Shown here piece by piece: positions 5,676 through 11,122 of a stretch of DNA of 11,122 nucleotides. The stretch covers positions 5,866-16,987 of the forward strand of contig CAJOHT010000016.1 in NCBI GenBank assembly GCA_905234305.1, read 5' to 3'. The notes under the pieces were generated by a model, which did no database searches, was not told the DNA's origin, and saw only the letters and a program-made list of their open reading frames with translations. Within the stretch, counting starts at the first letter, position 1. The number at the start of each line of letters is the position of its first letter. The stretch comes from an uncultured Ruminococcus sp. (GTDB lineage: Bacteria; Bacillota; Clostridia; Oscillospirales; Acutalibacteraceae). The translations under genes were made by a program, and so were the position numbers.

Positions 5676-8189
5676 ATGGAAATTGATTACAATATGAGAA
5701 AACTTTTTAATGAAGAGTATCTCACGCAGGTGGCGTATATGTACAACAATATGCCCCGCGGACTCCTGGGACCGCACTTTACCGAATACGGACTGAGAAT
5801 CGCGGTTTATCTGCCGCAGTGCAACTCCGTTGAATTTGTTAATAAGGATAACGGCGAGATCCACCGTGCTTTTCTTGTACATGAAAAAGGTATTTTCGCG
5901 GCTAATGTGCATACTGACAGAGTATTCAACTATTATTACCGCGCTTGGGACGAAGACGGAAATTACTATGAGAACGAGGACAGCAACTTCTTCCCGATTC
6001 AGTTCAGCGAAGTAGACGGCTACCTTTTCGGACAGGGAACTCATTATAATCTTTACGATAAGCTCGGCGCCCATAAGAAAACTATCAACGGCGTAGAAGG
6101 CGTACTGTTTAACGTATGGGCTCCTAACGCTCAGAGAGTTTCCGTTATCGGTAACTTCAATAACTGGGATCCCGCTATCCATATGATGAGCAAGGTAAGT
6201 CAGGTCGGCGTTCACGAAATCTTTATTCCGCGTATCAGCGAGAACGAGATGTATAAATTCCAGGTTAAGACTGTCGACGGCTTCTGCGTTGATAAGACCG
6301 ACCCGTTCGGTTATACCCAGCAGATGCGTCCTGAGACCGCTTCTATCGTTACAGATCTTAATTCCTATAAGTGGGAAGACGAGAAATGGATCGAGGAGCG
6401 TAAGAAGGGCGGCTACGAGAGCAAGCCGATGTCGATTTACGAGGTTCACCTCGGCTCATGGCGTCAGCATGAGGACGGCTCCTTCTATTCTTACAGAGAG
6501 GTTGCCGATATGCTCGCCGACTATGTAGTTGATATGGGGTATACTCATATCGAGCTTATGGGTATACTTGAGCATCCGTTTGACGGAAGCTGGGGCTATC
6601 AGGTAACTGGTTACTTCGCTCCTACCTCACGTTTCGGAACTCCTCAGGACTTTATGTACTTTATCGACCGTATGCATTCTAAGGGAATCGGGGTATTCCT
6701 CGACTGGGTACCCGCTCACTTCCCGAAGGACAGCCACGGCTTAGGTCGCTTCGACGGAACCTGCCTGTATGAGCATCCCGATCCGAGAAGAGGCGAGCAT
6801 CCCGACTGGGGTACATTTATCTTTAACTATGAGCGCAACGAAGTTCGCAACTTCCTTATCGCTAGCGGACTTTACTGGCTTAATAAATTCCATATCGACG
6901 GCTTACGCGTAGACGCGGTTGCTTCTATGCTTTATCTCGACTACGGTAAGAGCGACGGACAGTGGCTCCCGAATATCTACGGCGGACGCGAGAACTTCGA
7001 CGCTGTTGAGTTCTTTAAGCACCTCAACTCTATGGTTGAGCAGTACGCTCCCGGTACTCTCGTTATAGCTGAAGAGAGTACAGCGTGGGCAGGCGTTACC
7101 AAGGATGTTAAACAAGACGGTCTCGGATTTGCGCTTAAGTGGAATATGGGCTGGATGAACGACTTCCTCGAGTATATCTCGAAGGATCCCGTATACCGTC
7201 AGTATGAACACGGTAAGCTCACATTCTCGATGATTTACGCTTATACAGAAAAATTCATTCTGGTTCTTTCCCATGACGAAGTTGTTTACGGAAAGTGTTC
7301 TATGATTAATAAGATGCCCGGCGATGACTGGCAGAAGTTCGCTAACCTGCGTACAGCTTACGGCTTTATGTATGCTCACCCTGGTAAGAAGCTCCTCTTT
7401 ATGGGACAGGATTTCGCTCAGTATGACGAGTGGAACGCTACTGTAGGTCTCCAGTGGTTCCTGATTGACGATAATCAGAACAACGCTAATATGCAGAAGT
7501 ATTTCCGCGCTCTGCAGCACTTCTATCTTGACCATCCCGCTATGTATGAGCAGGACTTCGATCCTAACGGATTTGAGTGGATGAGCTGTGACGACGCTCA
7601 GAGTTCTATCGTAAGTATGGTTCGTAAGACTAAGAACGGCAAGAAATCTGTACTTTTTGTATGCAACTTTACTCCTGTTCCCCGTGAAGGTTACAGAGTA
7701 GGTGTTCCGAATCTCGGCAACTATAAGGCTGTATTTAACAGCGATGACGCTGAGTTCGGCGGTACAGGCGACTTCCCGCAGACCGATAAGAAGGCTGAGA
7801 GAGTTCCGTGGAACTATAAGAAGCAGAGTATTGAGTTAACAATTCCTCCGCTTGCTATGATAGCGTTCGAGTATAACCATACTCTTCCGAAGCCCGAAGG
7901 CGAGAATAAGAAGCCCATTAAGAAAACAGCGGTTAAAAAGCCCTCGACTAAGAAAATAGCTAAGGCTGCTAAGAAAGCTCCCGCGAAAAAAGCAGAACCC
8001 GCTAAGGCTGCTCCCGCGAAGAAGGCCGAACCCGCTAAAAAGGCAGAGCCCGTAAAGGCTGCTCCCGCGAAGAAGGCTGAACCCGCTAAAAAGGCAGAGC
8101 CCGTAAAGGCTGCTCCCGCGAAGAAGGCTGAACCCGCAAAGAAAGCGGCTCCCGCTAAAAAAGCAGCGCCTAAGGCTGATAAAAAGTAA
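5676..8189 (+). CDS. glgB: 1,4-alpha-glucan (glycogen) branching enzyme with K/A/P-rich C-terminal tail
   Basis: GlgB (GH13) cuts alpha-1,4 glucan chains and re-attaches them by alpha-1,6 links during cytoplasmic glycogen synthesis. The 837 residues comprise an N-terminal beta module (about 20-110), a CBM48 module (about 142-225, GVLFNVWAPNAQRVSVIGNFNNWD), the TIM-barrel catalytic domain (about 240-620) and a C-terminal beta domain (to about 740). Visible catalytic parts are DWVPAHFPKD, HIDGLRVDAVAS with nucleophile D413, AEEST with E466 as likely acid/base, and LSHDEVVYGK with H533-D534. From about residue 744 a tail of about 94 residues of K, A, P and E follows, absent from standard GlgB. 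The ATG at 5676 has TGAGG 7 bases upstream; a TTG at 5670 is too close to that site. Codon use (AAC, TTC, ATC, TAC, CGT) looks biased, suggesting good expression. No other glycogen genes adjoin it; a terminator follows. Confidence 0.95.
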   Translation: MEIDYNMRKLFNEEYLTQVAYMYNNMPRGLLGPHFTEYGLRIAVYLPQCNSVEFVNKDNGEIHRAFLVHEKGIFAANVHTDRVFNYYYRAWDEDGNYYENEDSNFFPIQFSEVDGYLFGQGTHYNLYDKLGAHKKTINGVEGVLFNVWAPNAQRVSVIGNFNNWDPAIHMMSKVSQVGVHEIFIPRISENEMYKFQVKTVDGFCVDKTDPFGYTQQMRPETASIVTDLNSYKWEDEKWIEERKKGGYESKPMSIYEVHLGSWRQHEDGSFYSYREVADMLADYVVDMGYTHIELMGILEHPFDGSWGYQVTGYFAPTSRFGTPQDFMYFIDRMHSKGIGVFLDWVPAHFPKDSHGLGRFDGTCLYEHPDPRRGEHPDWGTFIFNYERNEVRNFLIASGLYWLNKFHIDGLRVDAVASMLYLDYGKSDGQWLPNIYGGRENFDAVEFFKHLNSMVEQYAPGTLVIAEESTAWAGVTKDVKQDGLGFALKWNMGWMNDFLEYISKDPVYRQYEHGKLTFSMIYAYTEKFILVLSHDEVVYGKCSMINKMPGDDWQKFANLRTAYGFMYAHPGKKLLFMGQDFAQYDEWNATVGLQWFLIDDNQNNANMQKYFRALQHFYLDHPAMYEQDFDPNGFEWMSCDDAQSSIVSMVRKTKNGKKSVLFVCNFTPVPREGYRVGVPNLGNYKAVFNSDDAEFGGTGDFPQTDKKAERVPWNYKKQSIELTIPPLAMIAFEYNHTLPKPEGENKKPIKKTAVKKPSTKKIAKAAKKAPAKKAEPAKAAPAKKAEPAKKAEPVKAAPAKKAEPAKKAEPVKAAPAKKAEPAKKAAPAKKAAPKADKK
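8004..8137 (+). repeat. 51-bp tandem repeats in the glgB 3' end
   Basis: Copies start at 8004, 8055 and 8106. The first two are full and differ by one silent base (GGCCGAA versus GGCTGAA); the third matches for 32 bases before diverging. Each encodes 17 residues of the type KAAPAKKAEPAKKAEPV. The near-identity of copies indicates recent in-frame expansion. Confidence 0.9.
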
Positions 8190-8207
8190 TATTTAATACA
8201 TAACGCG

Positions 8208-8242
8208 CAGGACTGTCGTTTCGGCAGTCCTGTATTTTCTTA
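8208..8242 (+). terminator. Intrinsic terminator of glgB
   Basis: A 10-bp stem, CAGGACTGTC pairing with GGCAGTCCTG (one G-U pair), closes a 5-base loop and is followed by TATTTTCTT. It lies 18 bases after the glgB stop and separates it from the sigma factor operon. Confidence 0.88.
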
Positions 8243-8305
8243 TAAAATAAAAAATACTATAAAAACGCGGAGGTAATTCGTCTAATATAATGAAAGGGGG
8301 TAAAT

Positions 8306-8800
8306 ATGAAGAAAAAAGCCATGGCGGAATTTGAAAATCTTTATATAGATTTTCGCGAAAATATATTCAGGGTCTGTTATCTTATGCTGAGCGACTACCA
8401 GCTTGCCGAGGATGCTATGCAGGAGACTTTTTATAAAGCGCTTTGCGCCTACGGAAGATTCAAAGGCAAATCAAGCGTAAAAACCTGGCTTACGAGGATC
8501 GCGATAAATGAGTGTAAGGACAGACTTAAGAAGAAATCTTCATCCGAGACCCCCGATGAAGATGTCGACATCCTTTTATACACAGAAGAAAATATTGACG
8601 AAAGACTTAGTGTTATCGAGGCTGTAAAGGCGCTTTCGTTTGAACTCAGGGAGGTTGTTATTCTATATTATTATCAGGAGCTTACCCATAAGGAGATAGC
8701 CGATATCCTGAATCTTACGGTGCCTAATGTGGCGTACCGCCTCAAGAACGCTAAGAAAAGGCTGAAAAAATATCTTTCCGAGGAGGATGAGGATGGATAG
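8306..8800 (+). CDS. ECF-type RNA polymerase sigma factor
   Basis: This 164-residue protein has the two-domain form of extracytoplasmic-function sigma factors, which direct RNA polymerase to a small regulon. Region 2 spans about 8-76, with the conserved D-A-E-D-A-x-Q-E-T-F pattern seen here as LAEDAMQETFYKAL (33-46) and KTWLTRIAINECKDRLKK (59-76). Region 4 spans about 100-155, with YYYQELTHKEIADILNLTVPNVAYRLKNAKKRLK carrying the -35-binding helix-turn-helix. The linker (77-99) is acidic and serine-rich. The ATG at 8306 is preceded by AAAGGGGG 5 bases upstream. The region 8243-8305 is A/T-rich, with no convincing sigma-A or autoregulatory ECF promoter; an orphan GGAGGT at 8269-8274 has no start codon at proper distance. 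The stop is overlapped by the next gene, the usual arrangement for a sigma/anti-sigma pair. Confidence 0.93.
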   Translation: MKKKAMAEFENLYIDFRENIFRVCYLMLSDYQLAEDAMQETFYKALCAYGRFKGKSSVKTWLTRIAINECKDRLKKKSSSETPDEDVDILLYTEENIDERLSVIEAVKALSFELREVVILYYYQELTHKEIADILNLTVPNVAYRLKNAKKRLKKYLSEEDEDG

Positions 8801-9572
8801 TTTAAAAAAAGAAATCGATAAAAACTTCCGCCCCTACGAATTTAAATCGGGTGTAGAGGAGCTTTTTATCAGGTATAAAAAAAGAAAAGCGCGTAAAAAG
8901 GCGTTTTTTATGTCGCTGACTGCCGTATGTATTGTTTTTACGGTTTTAATTTTAGGCGAGAGCGCGGCGCGTGTCGGAACAAATTCATCAAACAGATTAG
9001 GCTTAAGCGTTTCCGCTTTTTCGGTTGATATGCCTATAGAGATGAATGAAGGAAAAAAGCTGATTGCCGACTCGGGCGGAGTGCTTAAGCAGGTTAAAAA
9101 GGTTGCTTACGATAAAAACGGAATTGAAATTCTAAGCGGTAAAAAGGCGTATAAATACGGCGAACGTACCGTAATTACACCTGCGCCCTTAACTCTTAAG
9201 ATTTCGGGCGAGGACGTTGAAAGCTACAAGGCGGAATGCACCTCCAACGGTTCGCTGTATAACGAAAAAAATAATAATATTAAATCAAAAAGGCTTTTTT
9301 ATAAGGATAATAAGTCAGTTTCGTGGATCCCGAACTGCGACAGACTTTCCGCGATGATTGAAAAAGACAACATAAAGATACCTTCAACGTCGGAAGCTGA
9401 CGAGCGGATTTCAAAAAAAATCAACGCCTTATTAAAAACCGAGGATGATTATAATTATTTTTTCGGCGATACGATAAAAATAACCGCAAAATGCAAGGAT
9501 AAAAGCGTTAAAACGATAAGCGTAAGGATAACGCTCGACGATAAGGGCAGATATTATATTTCAGAAGATTAG
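8793..9572 (+). CDS. Single-pass membrane protein, presumed anti-sigma factor
   Basis: This 259-residue protein is not recognised by family. It has a charged N-terminus of about 36 residues ending in KKRKARKK, one membrane helix (about 37-56, AFFMSLTAVCIVFTVLILG) and about 200 residues outside the membrane (positive-inside rule), with a beta-rich, lysine-rich character. Its start overlaps the sigma gene by 8 bases, and AGGAGG (8781-8786) lies inside the sigma coding sequence 6 bases before ATG 8793; the earlier in-frame ATG 8787 touches that site and is rejected. Position and topology argue for an anti-sigma factor that holds the sigma factor at the membrane and senses an outside signal. The cytoplasmic part is shorter than a classical anti-sigma domain and lacks the H-x3-C-x2-C zinc motif. 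Only two cysteines lie outside the membrane (in AECTSN and PNCDRL, plus AKCKDK near the end). Function is inferred from context. Confidence 0.7.
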   Translation: MDSLKKEIDKNFRPYEFKSGVEELFIRYKKRKARKKAFFMSLTAVCIVFTVLILGESAARVGTNSSNRLGLSVSAFSVDMPIEMNEGKKLIADSGGVLKQVKKVAYDKNGIEILSGKKAYKYGERTVITPAPLTLKISGEDVESYKAECTSNGSLYNEKNNNIKSKRLFYKDNKSVSWIPNCDRLSAMIEKDNIKIPSTSEADERISKKINALLKTEDDYNYFFGDTIKITAKCKDKSVKTISVRITLDDKGRYYISED

Positions 9573-9583
9573 CAGGTGGGATT

Positions 9584-10525
9584 ATGAAAAGGATTATTTC
9601 ACTGATTTTAATTTTTGTTGTTATTATTACCTCGATATATTCCGTTTCCGCGGTGACGGTCGGCGACGAGAAATATAATCTGTTTCTCGGTTCCTATATG
9701 ACGCCCGATACTTATTTTGAATATCTGGCTGATTTAAAAAAGGAGCGGGGTACGGAATATTCCGAAGAGGAGCTTACGGATATTTATAACAGAATTATGT
9801 ATTTCGTAATTAACAGGCGGGCGATAGATACTAACGACGAGGTGTTTAAAACTTTGCTCGATTCGATATTGTTCGTTAATATCCGTAATGATAATGTGCT
9901 TAACTGCGTTGAAGTTGTTGTCGGGGACTTAAACGATAAACAGACGGAAAAATTCAAGGAATATATCTGCGACAGCGACGCTGTTGTGCTTTGGTGTTAT
10001 CCGTCCGCTAACGCGCCTTCGTCCGATCCCAGAGGTTACGCGGGTATAGCCGTAAATTTAAAGGCGTCTCCCGCGTGGATAAAAACGGACGCGGGCGAGG
10101 GAAAAGAGGTTCCAGTCGCTAACAGAGATAAGGTTCAGCTTTGGAAAAGCTCCGATCCGAAAATAATAAACGTAAAAAACGGAAAAGTGACCGCGCTCAG
10201 GAAAGGCAAGGCAATCGTTACCGCTGTATACAGCTCAGCGGTCGAAGTAAGCGTACGTTATGAGGTCAAAACCGATCCCGAACTGACCTTTAACGGAAAA
10301 AGCGTAAGCTCGATAACCGTTAAAAGGAAAAAGACTAAAACGCTGAAGCTGAGCGGAAAAGCCGCTATGGTAAAAAATAAGTATAAAAACACTAAAAAAG
10401 CGAAAATAATCTCAAAAGCAAATTCAACTGCTATAAAAATAAAAGGGTTAAAAAAGGGGAATACAACTTTAAGTATTACCGTTAATAATTCAAAGGTTTT
10501 AAAAATTAAAGTAAAAGTAAAATGA
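9584..10525 (+). CDS. Secreted protein with Big_2-like domains and lysine-rich C-terminus
   Basis: This 313-residue protein starts with a clear signal peptide (MKRIISLILIFVVIITSIYS, probable cleavage after VSA, residue 23). The N-terminal part (24-150) is helical and acidic with no known family. Residues about 183-229 read like a bacterial Ig-like Big_2 domain: LWKSSDPKIINVKNGKVTALRKGKAIVTAVY, with the W-x-S-x-D-x-x-I-x-x-V-x-x-G-x-V-x-A-x-x-x-G pattern. Residues about 237-313 are a second, degenerate Ig-like repeat (IKIKGLKKGNTTLSITVNNS) so rich in lysine that this half is strongly basic. No LPXTG, dockerin or membrane anchor is present, so it may bind an acidic cell surface. Ribosome binding site AGGTGGG precedes the ATG, 11 bases after the anti-sigma stop; it belongs to the same operon. 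The exact function is unknown. Confidence 0.85.
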   Translation: MKRIISLILIFVVIITSIYSVSAVTVGDEKYNLFLGSYMTPDTYFEYLADLKKERGTEYSEEELTDIYNRIMYFVINRRAIDTNDEVFKTLLDSILFVNIRNDNVLNCVEVVVGDLNDKQTEKFKEYICDSDAVVLWCYPSANAPSSDPRGYAGIAVNLKASPAWIKTDAGEGKEVPVANRDKVQLWKSSDPKIINVKNGKVTALRKGKAIVTAVYSSAVEVSVRYEVKTDPELTFNGKSVSSITVKRKKTKTLKLSGKAAMVKNKYKNTKKAKIISKANSTAIKIKGLKKGNTTLSITVNNSKVLKIKVKVK

Positions 10526-10563
10526 CGATCGGAAGTTTTGAAATAATGTGAAAGGAGATAAGT

Positions 10564-11122
10564 ATGAAAAAGCTGATCGCGGTAATCACCGCGTGTTTAA
10601 TGATAATGTCTTCGGCGATTTGCGCCGAGGCGTATTCGTCGGGGAAAACATATTACCTCTTCGGCTATATTAACGGCGCTGACTACGCCTGCGAGGAGGA
10701 TCACGAAAATATGGGAGAGTACCGTTTTGAAAACGGGAAACTCACGGCGATATTTGATAAGGTAAGCTATGTAGCCGTTAAGGAGGAAAACAACGCCAAC
10801 TGGTATATGACCGACGGCTGGCAGGGCGAGGTTCATTCGGTAACTCTTATGAATACATCGATTACTAAGGAGACTTCTAACAAACTTAAGGTTCCCGAGG
10901 GAGTTGACGTTAATTTTACTCTGACCGAGAACAGCGACGGAACTCTCACGCTTTCGTATGAGGCTGAAAACGAGGGCTATCCTATAAGGGCGCAACTGTG
11001 GGATTACGTTTATCTTGAGGTAGAGCAAACCGTAATGGTACCCGGAAAATATTGGACCGAGGAAAGCGAAGCGGTATTTTTAAAGGCGTTAAAGGAAGCT
11101 AAGGACGTTCTCGATAATAAGG
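10564..11122 (+). CDS. Secreted protein with N-terminal beta module and FIVAR-like repeat (C-terminus beyond window)
   Basis: The reading frame stays open to the window end, giving 186 residues. A signal peptide (MKKLIAVITACLMIMSSAIC, likely cleavage after AEA, residue 23) is followed by a beta-rich module, about 28-135, beginning KTYYLFGYINGADYACEEDHENMGEYRF and containing W80, Y81, W86 and SYVAVK. I recall similar YYLFGYINGA...ENMGEY modules in secreted starch-related proteins of Ruminococcaceae, so a carbohydrate-binding role is possible but unproven. From about 163, YWTEESEAVFLKALKEAKDVLDNK matches the pattern of FIVAR repeats found in surface proteins. AAGGAG lies about 6 bases upstream of the ATG, 38 bases after the preceding stop, so it is co-transcribed with the upstream secreted gene. 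The C-terminus, where anchors or dockerins would lie, is missing. Confidence 0.8.
   Translation, partial: MKKLIAVITACLMIMSSAICAEAYSSGKTYYLFGYINGADYACEEDHENMGEYRFENGKLTAIFDKVSYVAVKEENNANWYMTDGWQGEVHSVTLMNTSITKETSNKLKVPEGVDVNFTLTENSDGTLTLSYEAENEGYPIRAQLWDYVYLEVEQTVMVPGKYWTEESEAVFLKALKEAKDVLDNK

Noticed and set aside
5652..6449. 265-codon minus-strand open frame across the start of glgB
   Set aside because: It is antisense to conserved glgB sequence and reflects codon bias of that gene; no supporting signals.
8261..8282. AAAAAC...CGTC as an autoregulated ECF promoter before the sigma gene
   Set aside because: The spacing between AAC and CGTC is 12 bases, well short of the usual 16-17. TATAAT at 8286-8291 also lacks a -35 box.
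8290..8334. 14-codon ORF overlapping the sigma factor start in another frame
   Set aside because: Its only upstream ribosome-binding-like sequence (GGAGGT, 8269-8274) is 15 bases away, and the peptide has no features; coincidence is likelier.
10597..11028. 143-codon minus-strand open frame at the right edge
   Set aside because: The opposite strand encodes a signal peptide, beta module and FIVAR-like repeat with a good ribosome binding site, so this frame is a shadow.

Overview
This looks like a chromosomal segment of a low-to-moderate GC anaerobic Firmicute of the gut Oscillospirales/Ruminococcus type. I infer that from protein style only: glycogen branching enzyme with a Gram-positive architecture, a heterodimeric ABC exporter, a secreted Big_2-like protein, a secreted protein with what looks like a FIVAR repeat, and strong AGGAGG ribosome binding sites. 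The window holds nine genes, two of them cut by its edges. There is no RNA gene, insertion sequence, CRISPR array or phage gene, and no gene-free stretch longer than about 210 bases.

Left part, minus strand (1-5468). A partial DegT/DnrJ/EryC1/StrS-type PLP aminotransferase has its own very good promoter. Upstream of it lies a tetR-abc-abc cluster, transcribed leftwards: a TetR-family repressor, then a 787-residue and a 606-residue ABC exporter half-transporter separated by one base. The two ABC proteins carry complementary deviations (D for the catalytic E and Q for the switch H in one; SQGQ for SGGQ in the other), which is the signature of an asymmetric heterodimer with one degenerate ATP site. 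The 787-residue subunit also has a domain of about 215 residues inserted between TM1 and TM2. The exporter promoter (TTGAAA-N17-TATACT) is followed by a perfect inverted repeat covering the expected transcription start. The tetR promoter has a separate palindrome on its -35 box. A 25-bp exact tandem duplication lies between tetR and the exporter promoter.

Middle (5676-8242), plus strand. glgB encodes a full 1,4-alpha-glucan branching enzyme with an intact catalytic triad and a duplicated N-terminal CBM48-like region. It ends in an unusual K/A/P-rich tail of about 94 residues, encoded partly by 51-bp tandem repeats. A clear intrinsic terminator isolates it from the next operon.

Right part (8306-11122), plus strand. 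This operon starts with an ECF-type sigma factor overlapped by the gene for a single-pass membrane protein, the presumed anti-sigma factor, which lacks a recognisable zinc-binding anti-sigma domain. Two exported proteins follow: one with Big_2-like domains and a lysine-rich C-terminus, the other with an N-terminal beta-rich module and the start of a FIVAR-like repeat, cut by the window end. The layout suggests a signalling unit in which an extracellular sensor domain releases the sigma factor, with surface proteins encoded in the same transcript. That function is inferred.
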